From Aptenodytes patagonicus (lineage: Eukaryota; Chordata; Aves; Sphenisciformes; Spheniscidae): DNA of 64,000 nucleotides. The DNA is taken from positions 145,505,636 through 145,569,635 of the forward strand of contig NC_134950.1 in the NCBI RefSeq assembly GCF_965638725.1. The letters run 5' to 3'. The translations under genes and the position numbers were made by a program. The notes under the pieces were generated by a model, which did not search any database, was not told the DNA's origin, and saw only the letters and a list, made by a program, of their open reading frames with translations. This document shows, piece by piece, positions 10,201-24,600 of this stretch (position 1 is its first letter; the number at the start of each line of letters is the position of its first letter).

Positions 10201-13200
10201 GCAGAGGTGGAGCTTCATGGCTTTGTTGGTCACGGAGCCATGATGCAGGACCAGCATTGCTACTGCAGCCCAGGTTTGTCATAGCGGTCGTAGATTCCCT
10301 TCCTCTAAAATCCTGAGGAACGCTTAGAGCCAAAACTGGTTTCCAGTGCTTGGCATTGGGGGTGGAAGATAATTTTCTCCATAAAGCAGAAGTGTCTAAA
10401 TAGCATAGAATAATTTTAAACAAAATATTTATCAAATTTTTCCATGCTACTGCTTGCTAATTATGAGAGCTTTGTTTCGCGTTCCTTCTCTCCAAGTCTA
10501 TCGTTTCCATATTCCTACAATGAAGAGATGCATTTTTTGCAGCACAGTTGCTTTTACAATGACAGATAATGAAGCTAGGTAAGACTTCACTGCAGAATAA
10601 AGCAAAACGAGGTGCAAGATAAGAAGTGAAGGGAAGCCTAATCTTCATCAGAAAAGTCTCTGGACTATTGACTATAATGGAAATAAGGCCTGGAGGACTG
10701 ATCTAAAATTTTGTAAGACTGTCAAAAATAGTATACAGAAAGGCAGGGGAAAATTACAGTTAAAAGGATGATTGCTATGTGCTTAAAATCCTCTCCTGTT
10801 CACATTTGCCCTTGTATGGAGTTCCCCTCCGTCAGGACACCTTACTCTATTCTATTTATCTTCACAAAACAAAGTAAAAAATAGAATCTTCAGGAGTAAA
10901 TCTTACTGTGAATTGCTCTAAAATGGGGTATGTTGTAGGCTTTGAAATGTCCTTTGTGACTGGTAGGATGATTAAAGCGCTTCTCTAGTTCATCTTTCAG
11001 ATAATAAGTTGTAATGCTTTATTAAAGCTTTTCTATATACAGTAGTCAAATCTGGCAAAAGTTGGTCCAGCACTTATGTAGCTTAGTGCTGTTCTGTTTG
11101 GGAAAAATGAAATATATGTAGACAAAGGACAGACTTTGCCAGGAATAAATGACATATTAGATTCAGGAAATTCCTGCGTGTAAAACTGGGAGTATTCCCT
11201 GCTGCAATATATCTGTAAAAATCCTTCTTGTGATTATAATGCTAAATTCAGCAATATACTGTGTTCATTTTATCTCTCTCCTGCTGGTAATCAGATGAAT
11301 AATTTTCCCCTAATGTTAATCATCCATCAGACTGTGAATTTGCACTCTGGGAAGGTGATATACAAGACAGAATACTGTAATTCTTGCCGTGCTTGTTTTC
11401 TAACATACATATATATTTAACAATTTTAATAGTGTTCAACCTTATGCAAATAGAGCAAACCTGCAAAGGTGTAGATTTTTGCTTCCTGGCTCATAGTTTT
11501 TTTGATAAATACAACTTTTTTAGTATTTTCATGGGTTGGTAAGTCTTCAGTTTTAAAATAACCAAAATTATATTGAATATAATCTATTAGAATATAATCT
11601 AATCTGGGTTATTATTTCAAAGATAAGTGTCAGAAATCTTGCCATTCAAGGACGTCATTACCATATAATAAGGAATTAAAAATCTTAGTTCTCTCCTTCC
11701 TGTCAACTTGCGGAGTAGGTGCCCCAGCTAATTGACTTAGGTTCAACAGAATGATCCACCGAGCTGGAATTGTAACTCTGTTCCTCAGTCTTTTTGGTAT
11801 ATGGATCAGCGTGGGGGAAAGCCAGTAATTATAAGTATTTGCACAATTATGCCATGTTCAAGTTTTTATGTTATTTTATATCCACTGAAATAAAAATGAC
11901 ACTGTAAACTGCCCTCTGTGGTACAGCAACACTGTCACGTTGCTTTTTCCCTGCTTTTACAGTCCAGTGGTCCATGCTGTTATCTCTTGGTTTGCACTTG
12001 AGTACTTGATGGAGCCCATCAACTGATTCCCTTGGCAAGGCAAGCTGAGTGTGGGGGGAAGACGCTGGGGCGCGCTTGATTCCCCCATCCCCATGTGCCC
12101 TGACATAAAGACCAGCACTTGACTCTGCTCAGAGGTCCCAGAAATGTATAATGGCTTGGTGCTTAAAATTGCGTTATAGTAAGATAGACGACGTCTTTTT
12201 AGAAGTGTCTTAAAATTCCCTGTTTAACCTGATAGAGCATTCAGAACATACCCGTAGCAGCTCATCAGTACCTAGCTAACCTTTTGCAAGGCAATTTGAA
12301 CTTGTAGTTGTTTTGCTTTGTTCTGTTTGTTAAACTGAAACGATATGGGAACATACAGAGGGAAAAGAATTTCAAAATGCAGTAGCTAATTTTGTTTCTC
12401 TTTCCAGTTTGTGGTGACGCTGATATTGGCTGCTGGCTTTATTACTGTACTGTTAATAAGTTTAAAGGATGATCTTCTCAAAATCATTGAGATGTTCCAT
12501 CCCGTCAAGTGAAACATTTCTATTCTAGGGGGTGTTTGTCTCCAGTGAATTCTGCTTACTTCCTTACTTCCTTTTCTGCCAAGCTAATGTTGAACTTCGA
12601 GTGTGTGACATCATTCTCACAGATCAGCAGTGTGCTGTATTGTGTGATACAATGTATTTTTGTGTAGCACCACTCATATGGCATCTGGCAGGCCCCTGGG
12701 GAGAAAGAAATGGTTACCTCTACATTGCTAGGTACAGGGATTGTCTTGCACGCGGAGAGAGTAAAATAAGATGCAGGGATGGAGTGAAGCAGAAGAAACT
12801 GAACTTGAAACTTGCCAAAGTTAAAGGAATTAATGTGGCAGATGAGTCTCAGATGAGGTAGAAGAGGTGCATGAGTAATGGGAAGGAAAAACTGAATGAG
12901 CTTCAGAGTCAGTTTTAGTCTAACACAAACAGGATGGTCTTCAAGGCAGATGTGAAGCCGGGAAGTGCCTTGGCGGGAGAGAGGCATTTCCAGGCTGGAG
13001 AGCGGTGGTGGTCGGAGGGGAAGGGAGGTGGTCCCTGCACTGACCAGCCACTGCGAGGAGGAACACTGCAAAGGTCTCGGGGAGGGGGGGACTGCCTACC
13101 TGGAAATATGGCTTCTCTCATGGCAAGAGGGCAAAGGGGAATGATGTGGCTGACACTGAACAGTAGGTAGGATTTGGAGGAGTTTGTAAAGTTGGCAGAG

Positions 13201-13714
13201 GACATTGTGAAGTGACTGCACGTGAATGCTGGCCTGTCATCATCTGCTTGCAACCCTACAGTACACAGAATAAGCATGTATAGGGAAAATAAGTGATATT
13301 CTTCCTGTCCATATGAATTGTTTAATAGTAATGGATGTGATGATTTAGTTTAAATACATGGTCTGCCAGAAACAGGACAAGATAAGAGCATGTCTGGAAG
13401 GAAGGATTGAATATGGAATAGCCTTCTGAGCCTTAGGAAATTCAGTTTCTGGAGTGAGTACAAGCTTTCTTCAGAAAGTATTTTATCTTATTCTGAATCT
13501 AAGCTTTTTACAAAAAAACGTTTCCAGTCTTTGTGTGAGTAAATGTCAGTCATTTTAGATTACGTCCAGTGCTCCCTTCCTTCTTTAAATCTGTGGATGG
13601 TTGTGTCTATGCTGTTCTTGGAGAGACCTAGTCTTGCTGGGTCCTGCCCAGAATGGAAAACCAACTCATTTCACCACAACCATTGCTGGTGACAGCCTGT
13701 GACTGCCAGGCAAA

Positions 13715-13969
13715 GCGTCAGCACCCCCTGGGTTAATGCAGTGGGGTCTAGGATTCAAAACGGAGCCTCGAAAAGGACGGGACAGTGGATGCTCCACCCC
13801 AGCAAACAGGGGCCAGGGTAGATTAATTGGGACTTTCCAGTTTGCTTCATGGTACCTCAGTGCCGGCTGAAGTGCGGAGCAGAGCAGGGGGAAGGAAAGT
13901 GCTCACTTTCCAGGTGTTTGAAAGAGAGTAGGCTGGAGGCTGTGACTTAGCAAAGCGCTAAGGGAGTCA
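13715..13969. promoter_or_regulatory. Candidate intronic element with MARE/NF-E2-like words
   Basis: A GC-richer island in AT-rich intron. GCGTCAGCA at 13715-13723 is the complement of a MAF-type TGCTGACGC half site. It is followed by a CCCCCTGG word that could be part of a CTCF-like motif. TGACTTAGCA at 13943-13952 fits the NF-E2/MARE variant TGCTAAGTCA on the other strand. It is echoed by an inverted GCTAA...AGTCA at about 13957-13969. Motif matches are by eye, and such words occur by chance. Confidence 0.2.
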
Positions 13970-16900
13970 CTCAGGTACACTCAGTGGGATTTAAGCCGTT
14001 GTTTGAAGTTTAGCACAGATGTAAGTGCATTATCAAACAGAAATAGCTATGATATTAAGTATGCACTGAATTTTAAAACGCTTTTCTGAATAGAGTTCAG
14101 GGACAATATACATAAAAATATGAATCACAGACATTGATTCTTATTCATGCATTACATTAACTGAAGCCTTATTTCTGGAGAATTTTTCTATTAAAAGTTA
14201 AAATAAATCATGCAAAATAAATAATATAACTATCCTGATATAGCAGTAACATGAATTTGGCATCAAGAGTGGTTATTTGTCTTTGTTGACTTCTGAAGTT
14301 TTAAAATTATTTTATAAAGTTTCATAACCCTAAATAAAACAGAAGTTACTGTTCATTCCAAAACTTTGCAGCTGTATATACAGCATTTGCTTTTTACTCT
14401 TTGTATGAAATCTAGTTGTTTTCCGGTTTTGCTGAACAAGTTGATTCTTAATGATCTAACAAATTATCAAAAGATAACTGTGCCCATACACATACATAAC
14501 TAAGCTGTGTTAGTTCATTCAAAAGAGAGGGAATTCCTCCTCCTGTATCAGTTCTTCATATATTTTTCTTATATTCTGAAAAATATTTTAAATTACGCAT
14601 GCATGAATATTTAACAGCTATACCTTTAAACTATAAAGCCTTTGTATTTAATAAACAAACCACTTTAGAATTTTCCAAGGAGTGGTTTTTTCCATCGTGT
14701 ACTTTAACATTTTCCATTTGGGAAACCTCCATTTGGGAAGCATTTGATGAGATGATCATCAAAGAGTGGAAATGTGACTGTTGGTTTCTGAACTGTTTCA
14801 AAATACCTCATTGCATCCAAATTATTGTATTGATTTTCCTATTTATTTATTTACCCTTAGCCTTTGAAAATTTGTTCCATCCTTAGAAAATGTTCACAAG
14901 GAAATAGTCCACTAAATAATCCTTTTAAAATCAGGCCTCAAAATTCTAACACCACAGTTGTGTTTTCTTTAGGCGGAACAAAGGATGTTTTATATGAGTA
15001 ATAAGAAACTCTTCCATATGATGCTTTAGATGTCTTTTTAGGGTTTTAGAAGAAGATGGGTCTCTAGACTAAGAAGCATCCCACATAATTTTAGGACCAG
15101 GTGATGATTTTGGATACCTAAATACAGGGTGTACTAGAATGTGCCAATTTGCTGATATTGGTAGAGTTGCCCTAGAGTCGATTTCCCATGACATACCTAG
15201 CAAACAATTTACAAACTTAGCAAAAAGTTCCATACTGTTTTAAAAGCATTCACATGAACACTGACTGGTTATCACTCTGGATTATCATTAACAGGTGACT
15301 GATCTCTTCTTAGTAAAAGAAAATAAACAAATAACTCGCATATGAATTCATCTTTGCAGGAATTTCCCATATTTAATGATTGAAAACTCAATTCTAGTGC
15401 AGATGAATCATACTGAGCTTAAATGAAACCTATTGAGTTTGGACTTTTGCAACATTAGTCAGTGCAGAATGTTACATGTTTTGATGGAAACGGAGAAAGG
15501 AAGTGAGACAGAGAATGGAAAAGCCTATGTGGTTTTTTTCTCTCTTTTATGTGAAGCTTTGGCTAGTCTTTTAATATCTATTTGAAGTGTGGTCACTATA
15601 ACTGAAGGTGTCTGTTCTTTTAACAATGTCAGAGAACTCCCTTCTCCCTGAAATCAATTAATTATAAACTGGAAATTTCAGTACTTTGTTCACTGTTTCT
15701 TAAGTTAGCATATTTCTAGGAGCTTTCTGTGAATGTAATTCCTAGCTGCACTGGTGCTTTTGTTTCTCTTCATCTGCGGAACCAGGGCTGTACTGTAAGG
15801 ATAGAATTCTATCACTATTTCTTTTTTTTTTTTTCACATTTGATGCGGTATTTTGCATACAGCTGCAGAGTAGACAGTTACCTTTGAAAAGAACATTTGG
15901 CTGGTTTAATTTGATTAGAGCAAACCACCTCAATCATTTCTGAACTAAGACCATTTTCATTTTAACTTGGCAGTAGGAGTTGGGAATGTACTGACTGTGC
16001 TTAGATGTTTGGGGGAGTTCTGGTTTGGATACACAGCTACTGCTGAAGTGAAACAACCTTAGAGGACTTTGCCCACTCTGCTCCTTCCCCATAAAAAGGG
16101 AGGGCTGTGAAGTCATTGAATGTCACATTTAACTTTCACTCATTATGACAAGGAATTGGACTCCTTGTGAGTGTTTCTACAAAAAATTGGAAACCTTTAA
16201 TGCATAGAAATACATAATCATACATTTAAAAAAAAAAAACCTAATATTAAAAACAGATATAGGATATGAAAGTCTTTTATTTACAACAAACTTTAACATC
16301 CCTAGCAACAGCATTTTGAATAAAGTTATAATAAAAGCCAACACATACATAGAAATATGGTGGGTTTCTCATACATATATTGTATCAATCTTAAAATTGT
16401 ATCCCCTTTAGCAAGTCTTAGTAAGATTCCCACATTCTGTCATTCTCCTAGCTTTGACTTTCTACCCCTTTCCTCGTCATATAAATATATTGTGATTTTT
16501 TTTATGTTGCATATTAAATATGAAATTAGATTCTTCAGATTTACAGTATTATGTATTATATATGATTTTTGCTTTTCAGTTGCTCTCACTGGTGATCAAA
16601 TCATTTTTCCTAGAAAAACTCTTGTGGCTGTCTAGAATATCAATGTGTCTCATAATAAATGACAGCCCTTCAATAAATTATAGTCGGATGGTATTCTCCA
16701 GAAAAGATGGTTCTGATATTTAAGTGCTCTGACTTTGCAGTAGTGGATCATCATATATACAATGTTTTAACCAGAAGATTACAGTTGAAGGAAGACCTGG
16801 TTATTCTTGCATTATGTTCTGAAAACCAACATGCACAGTTAACTGCTCATCTGTGTGAGCAGCCTAACACTCAGTACTAACGGGGGAATTGGATCCGCAT

Positions 16901-19900
16901 CTTCCAGCTAATCCAAGAATGCAGTTGTAAATTTAAGGCTTGGGTTTCCGCTGGTGAAGTTAAAGTCCATAGAGCTACACTGATTCAAACAGCTCTCTTT
17001 GTTCAAATCATAAATTCGTAATGTTAAGATGAACAAAAATGCATTAGGACAGGCAGACCGTGCAGAGGTGTCCCAACAAGCATGCACATTTGAGACTTTA
17101 CCGTTCAGATTTTAGGTGCTGCAACTATTGAGTTTACCAAACTGGGGTATAAAAACAGCACTCTCATTAGGAGGTTTTTCACTGATATGGACTCAGAGTT
17201 TCTGTTGACATGTTTCACTCCTCCTAATTACATTCCCTTTTAGCACTACAAATAATTCCTCTCTACCTTAGTATGGACCCTCTGAAATATTTGATGTCTA
17301 TCTCTATGCTGTCCCCTAAGCAATTTGTACAATGCTGTGGTTACCACCGAACTCCAGGGTGCATCACAGACATGGTCACTTCAGTGCTATGTACATCTCC
17401 CTTCTTCAAGAGAAGATGCTTCTGTAGCTACAATTAGAGACTTTCTGATTGCTGTACAGCATTGAAAGTTTATGTCTAACTTGTTATTCGCTACCACAGC
17501 ACTAGAACCTTTATTATTGATTTCCAGGTTTCTTCAGGATGGTGAAAGTTCATGACCTGTATTATTTTTCTCTAGTAGGAAGTAGGTTATAAGGTAAATC
17601 TTGTTTTGCTAATTTTATCTAACAGCATGCTTTCTTTGTATTTGTGATCTTTACAACATAGAGTTTGAGCAGCATCTACACTTTTAATTAGCATGTTGTT
17701 TATCCTTAGATAACCTCCTAGATTGTTAATGGAGATAGGCCTACCCACTGATCTCTGTGGTTTCCTTGCAGACATCTCTAATCAATTTGTTGCCTTAATG
17801 TTCATCTCTGCTTTTTATAAAACGCTGAGCAACAAGTTTTGATCAAAGCAATAATACCCCTATCTAGACTGGTTTGAATCAGTGACTATAGACTGAAAAT
17901 CAGAATTAAATGTCTCATTAAACTGAAAAGATTTGGCATTCTTGGAAGGGCCCAGACAAGTTAGTACTTCTGCAGAACTGAGCACCTGTATCTCTTCATT
18001 GCACGGAATCCCGTTCATCACATTGCCTTTACATTTGTAACATCATTTAAAAAAAAAAGACAGTTACCTGGAATTGCTTAATTCTATGCTGCTTATTATT
18101 CATGTTGTCTCTCTTCTTAAGAAATCAAGAAGGTTTTATTACTTTTTAATTTTATTTGGTCAGATTAAAACATCTTTTAGAGATGTCAGGTTTTTCAAAA
18201 GCAAATCTTTATGCAGTATTGAAAAAAATACAAACAGAAATGAGACTGGAACTGAAGACTACAGCAGTACAACATAAGAATAGTTAGGAGTTGCACAGAA
18301 GAGTCAAGTAAACCATTTGACTAAAAATGAAAGGTATTTGTGGCTACAGATAAAACCCAGATAGGTGAATAACACTGATGAGGGAGTCTTTTTAGAAGAC
18401 ATTTTAAGTATATTGGAATGTCCCAAATCAATAGGGTGTTTTGATGTCTGTAAGAAAATACATTTCAAAGACTGCTTGGTTTCCAATAACCCACAGTTGG
18501 GAGTGGACAAGAATATTCTGCAGAAACAAAACTTAAGTCATAAAAAGCAAATTTAAATCTTCTGCTATCCTCTAGATCAGTGAAAGGATATTGAGCCTAT
18601 AATTCTGGAAGAAACTGGAAGGTCAGCTAAGTTCACTAAAACAGTAATAAAGGACAATTTCGACCACTGTTCATAATAAAGTGGACAAATGAGACAAGGT
18701 TTAAAGACAAAACTTACAGACACCGTTGATGAAGCAGCTGTTTCTGGAGTACAAGGAAGAGAGATCACTCTCTGCGTAGCCTGAAGTAACTTGCAGTAGC
18801 TGGTTTAAGAAATTCTTACAGTCAAGACACACAGTCATAGTGACCACAATAATTAAATCTGATATATTTGGGAAAGGGATGGTTCCCAAACTTGATGTAG
18901 TAACAATAGGCTTTCGAAAAGAGAGATTAAGAAACAGGAGGTAATAAAAAATTCAACAGTCAAGAGGAAGGATATGAAAATGCTTAGATTTAACATGGTA
19001 GGTACTTAAACAGAGATTTGTAGCAATACATTTTGTCACTTGGGACATACACCTTCCCCTGGTGCCATGCTCTGCCCAGCCACTGGAAATCCTTGCTGCT
19101 GCTTTGGATCTGTAGCCTCTTCCTGGGTGCGAGATATAGCAGGACAGTTTCAACGTACGTGTTCCACAAACTCTCCAGAGGGGTGGGGGATGCCAAAGGG
19201 AGACACCAAACTTTCTCTACCCCTTTTATGACTCTGCTCCAGTATATCATGATGGATGCATAGAAGGTACACATAGCCATGCATAAAAAAATAAAACAGG
19301 AATGTAAGATAATTGTGAGCAGACATCTAACTTTAACCATCTGAATATTAAAAGTATACTCCATCCTAGTCATTTAGAGTCTCCCCAGAGTGAGTGCAGA
19401 GAGAGGATGTGCTTTCTGAGAATAATTCATCCCACTCACTTTCCGTACCCACCCTGGAGCAGAATGAATTGCCCTCTGGAAACGCCTGCCTCTCTCTTCT
19501 TGGCTGCAGAGAGAGCCCAGGTGGCTAATGCTACAGCTCAATGAGATTAATACCAGTCAGTATGGTTCAAGTTTGAAGGTGGAAAGTGGAAACACTAGTA
19601 GGGAGTTTGTACAGCAAATAGGAGACATTAAAAAAGCAAATAGGGAATTATTTTGAGGGCGGGGGAACAAAAAGCTAGTATTGAAATCAGAGGGCACTTG
19701 AACTATGAGAAATTAGAGGAGGTAATCGAATAAGAAATTAGTATTATAGGGGAACTTTTTTTTTTTACCAAAGTCTATAGTATATGGATTGTTGGTAAGG
19801 GTTTGTACAAGACTCGTTTTTTATCAGCTGGCAAAAATGATGTACTTTTCCTAATAGCAGAGTGTAGGTTTCTGTGAAATGTACTGACTTCAGACAATCT

Positions 19901-20673
19901 GCTTCTAGTTTGCGCTTGGCATTGAAGTACTAAGGAGAACAGGATGTAGCTGGAATGGGTGGGCATTGCCTGGTTACCGTGTACCCAATTTTAAGCTCCA
20001 GCAGAAGGCATTTTGGTCAAAACTTGTTAATGTTCTACAAGAGGAAGAGTAGCTGAAGATGTGTGTTGGAGACGGCCAGTCATACAGCCTACAAGTGATT
20101 TAAGGCACCTTTTAAAGCTTTCTCAGATGTAGTTTCTCTTGCGTATTCTTCTCATTTCCCCTTACTCTGCCATACTGGTCTCATACAGGATTTGCCACTA
20201 AGTGGGCTAATTATCTCATTATTGATCAAAGTCTGATGCTACACATAGTTTCATTGCCTCAAATTCCTTTCGAGCAAATTGCATGATTGTACAATTGCAA
20301 GTAGTTGGAAAATTCTGGTGTCTTATATTCCACTCTGAATTACCCAAGACCTAAGTGCTTGGAAAGCAGTGGTACTATGCCTTTATCTCTTGGAATGATT
20401 TTTTTTTAATTTAAAGTTCTATTTTTCCATAATCTCAAAATGCATCAGCCCACATTGCTCGGTAATAGCCTGCAAAATTAAAATCAGTCGATAATACTAA
20501 CAGATTCTGCTCCATCATTTTTTATGTTGAGTGTCTGTTGGAGCTAGTTCTTTTATCACTTGATTTACAAAGCTTGAAAACAGCTTTTTTTATTATGTGA
20601 CCGCTAAGACAATATAACTGTAGTAAAGCAAATAAGCTGCTCTATTAAGCTGTTTGAATATCCATATTACATA

Positions 20674-20690
20674 TGTGTGTGTGTGTGTGT
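20674..20690 (+). repeat. (TG)8 dinucleotide run
   Basis: Eight TG units plus a T in AT-rich intron 2. This is an ordinary short microsatellite. Confidence 0.95.
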
Positions 20691-23600
20691 ATAAGTGGAA
20701 AAGAAAAACCATGAAAATTTCAAGATTTGACTGCATTTATACCAGGAAGTTCAGAATTATTATTTTGTAACATGGATGAGGATTGTTAGACATGTAGGAC
20801 TGCAATTAGTTTAAAGTCTGTGCCTTAAAAATGTCTGAACGGTTTTCTGTTTTAAAGTTAAAAGAAAAAAATTGAAAGGAAATGAGGGCAAGCCAGGAAA
20901 AAAACCATCCCAAAAGCTAATTGTTTTTAAAAAGTTACATGACATTGAAAATTGGAACTTGGAAATGAAATGCCATCTCACTCCTAAGTATAATAAAATA
21001 GTAAATTTTATTAAATGTATTCTGGAAAGAGTAAATGAAAATTATAAAGCCTAATGTGACTGGCAAAGAGCCCAGGCAATATCCGAAAGAGTAAACATCT
21101 AATGGCTTAACCTAACTGGGGCACAGTCCACTGCAGCAGGCAATTGAACAGGGGATGTCAATATTTAAAAGCAGCAGAACTAATTTTTTAAACAGATGGC
21201 TTTTTTTCCTCCTGCGTGCAGTACAAATATATATTTTTAAAGGCTTTAGGGAATATTTAGATGATGGGATTATGTGTCCCTTTTAATATTGACCCTTTTT
21301 TTAATTTTTCAAATCTTGTAAGATTTAAGGTCACTTAGATCTTTCTTCTCTCAAGCATGAAATTGCCATCTTTAAATTGCATTATTCACTCAGTTCCAGA
21401 ACTCATTCATCCCAGAACACATCCTTTATACAAAAATATTGCAATATCATCTTGTCAGCTTTTAAATGGAGACTCTTCTTAAGAAGACTGTTGAGTTCTT
21501 GAAATAATTTAACTAAAATTTTCTGAATGGACATGATTATCATGGCATTTCTAATATATTGATCACTGTCATTTTCACAAGCCTGAAAAAGTGTTCTTGT
21601 GCTTTGGAAAATCTAAATCCATGTCACTTCTCTGCCTTCTGGGGTGAAATCGCGCAGACTGTACTGTGCTTAGATCAACAGTCATATACCATAGGGGCTT
21701 GCGTACAGAGGCATTCATGGAAATGAAGACTACTGTGTCTTCCTGGATTTAGCAAAAAAAAGTGCTCTGCTGTGTGTGTTTCTTCCAAATGGACTTGAGA
21801 CAGTTATTTCTCAGTCAAATATTTTCATAATCCAGGCACAGATTCTTGTTTCAGAACGTATAGATGCCAGTTGTGATGTTTGAAAACCAAGACATGCCTG
21901 CATGAAAAGTAGGTGAGGGAAATCACCAGAAAGTTTGACTTTTTCTTCACAGAAAGTCACTTCAATTCTGTGATAACTCAGAAAGCGGCTGAATGGACCT
22001 TTATAAAACATACGAACTAAGTCACTTCTAAGTGGAGACAGCTGGGGTCTATTTAATATCCTGTGTAAAATGGTAGAGGTCAGCTTCCTGGAATAACTTA
22101 GGAGTTTTATTTCATGAATATCCTACTGCTGCAGGGACCTGGGGTGACGGTGAGGCTCGAACTAAAATGCGCCGTAAGGAAAAGCTCCAGGGCCGTAGCT
22201 CTCGTTCTAGCTCTGCATTTGGTGCAGGATGGTAGGAAGCACCTTGTGGCCTGCGGTATCTGCGCATCTTCATAAATGTCTGTTGCGTGGGTGCTTATTA
22301 ATGCAGGCAACTAGTCTCATTTTTTCCTTCCAATCCTATATATTCTTATGATTTAGGCATTGGGATACTAAGTGAAAATCATCAAGAAGTGACACTTTGG
22401 ACAACAAATGATTCTCAAATGTACTGACGATCTTAAATACCTGGGTTATTTTGTAATTTGGGACCTTGGTTCCTAAATCACTTAACTTATCTTGACGGTT
22501 TTATGGTGTCTTTTTTTCCCCTTGCAATTAATGCAGCCATATCTTTGCTATCTAAGATCGTACATTTCCTTAATGTGTTCCCTGTATCTATTCAATTTAA
22601 TTACTCTTGACTCTCTGAGTTTGGAATCTTATTTTATTTTCTGACTCCTGCTATTCCATGGTTTATTGGCCACGTGGGTGAAAAAAAATATATTTGTCTT
22701 TGTAGGCCAGTGTGACTGGTAAGTGTTCAGTCACACACACAGAAGTAACACGATAATTGGTATATATACCGATTATTTCAATGGCATTTGATATAATTGG
22801 TAGTCCAGTGACACCTTAATTAAAAGCCTGTGGTGCAATAAGCATGAAAATTCATACAAATTTGTACATAACTAATGATGTCCAGCATGATCACATACAT
22901 TTCACAGTGTGAAAATTTGGCTTTTCCTTGACTGCATATTTAAAGAGAAGATAAATGGAAGCTCTAAAGAACTAAGAGGGGTAATTGTTTCTGTTAGATG
23001 GAAGAAAGATGGAAATTGAAAAAAAAGAAAGAGTAGTGTCACTGGAATAGGCAAGCTGACCACAGCCAGAAAAGGCTTTTGTAGACTGTGCTGGTTCTGT
23101 GGGCCCTGTATGGTGTGTAGTCTTGCCTGTTTAGTCAACTGTACAAAGGCTCAGGACCATCAGCTGTGGTATAAGTTTCTGTGCTGTTTGTCCGAACAGA
23201 GGTAAATAGGATGATTGTAGGGTTTGGGGATGGATTAGAGAAAATAATGAGGAGCAACTCCTTCAGCCCTCGATGTCTCTTGACTTATTCCTGAAATAAA
23301 AATAATTACATTAATAAAACAATTCATATATGGCTTAGAAAGGGTTAGAACAATTTCCATCTCACCCAGTATTTTTCTGAAGAGAGAAAGAGCGGACAGC
23401 TTAGGGAATGGTGTAAGAGCAGGACAGACCTGAAGTGATAATGCCTGGCAAATTAAGGCTCGACAGTTTTGACACCGACTTGCTCTATGATCTTAAGTAA
23501 TCTGTGTCCACTGCTTTGTGAGTCCATGCAGCATTTGCAAGCAGATGTGAGCCAGCCCTGCCTCATTCCCAGGCAGATGCCTACTCGCTCTGCCGGTGCT

Positions 23601-24479
23601 TTGAGCCAGCTGGAAGCTGCGTAGCCATGTTAGCACTGCGGAGCCTCAGCCATTACGCTCTGCTGTCCTCAGATCTTCCTCAGCTCAGCCTGAGCTGCCA
23701 CTGGCTGCCTGGACGTCACAGAGCATGCTCTCCTTTGCTTGCAGAGCTTGCTAGATGTACTTTGTTTTCATTTGCCTAGACATAAAAATGTTTTAGAGCT
23801 CCAGGAACCAGACCTTGTTTTGCAGGATTTATTATAGTTTGCTCCTTTCTTTCAGAAATGTGAAAGACGTTGCTGCAAAACAACCAGAATACAGTTTTGT
23901 CATGTATTTACATCTGACATACACTATCGTTTACCAAATGCTGAATTTATTTCAAAACCATCCATGCATTAAAATGTAAACCCTCATCTCATGGTGCTAA
24001 AAGACGCCCCAAAAGAAATGGTTGCCTTTGCCCCGAAGTAATAAAACAGTCAAATAAAATTTATTGCCAGCTCAAAATGCTACTAACACCTCATTTTCAT
24101 TGCCAAACTCTGCAAATAATCTTTAATTTGTTTTCTTTTATATATGTGTGCAAGAGCTTAAAGGAAATACTTAAAGAGCTGTACAGCCTGTAGAATACTT
24201 CACTCCGTGTGCCTTAATCTCTAAATGGCTGGCTCACAGTGCCGTGTAAACTGGCCGGAAAAGGAGGAAACATGTATTAGACATCTACCTGAAGAACTGG
24301 AGGATGAAAGCACCTGAGAATCTTACAGAAATAGACATTTTTCATTTTCTTTGTATGTGCTATGAATTAATTTAAAATAATAAAAAAAAAAAGCTTAGTA
24401 GAAGAGATGACATGACAGCCAAGGAGCTTGTATGGCCACGTGTGAATGACTATGAATGGGAAAAAGAGCAGCCATGAAG

Positions 24480-24600
24480 TGCACATTTTTAAAAACTTGT
24501 AAGATGTAATGTCTTAAATTCTGATGAAACGTGTAAGGAATTTGCATGCTAATGGAAATGAGGATCCCTTTTTATGTATCGAGTGTTTAAGAGCAATTGC
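24480..24600. promoter_or_regulatory. Candidate intronic element with a perfect octamer
   Basis: ATTTGCAT at 24540-24547 is the exact complement of the POU octamer ATGCAAAT. It runs directly into GCTAATG, a second TAAT homeodomain core. The surrounding 24.0-24.6 kb has many TAAT and TTTATTG words with intermittent GC, a look common in vertebrate developmental enhancers. There is no direct evidence of activity. Confidence 0.2.

Noticed and set aside
22105..22310. GC-richer stretch with a 67-codon - strand frame
   Set aside because: Short chance frame with no motif, no splice context and no repeat family recognised.
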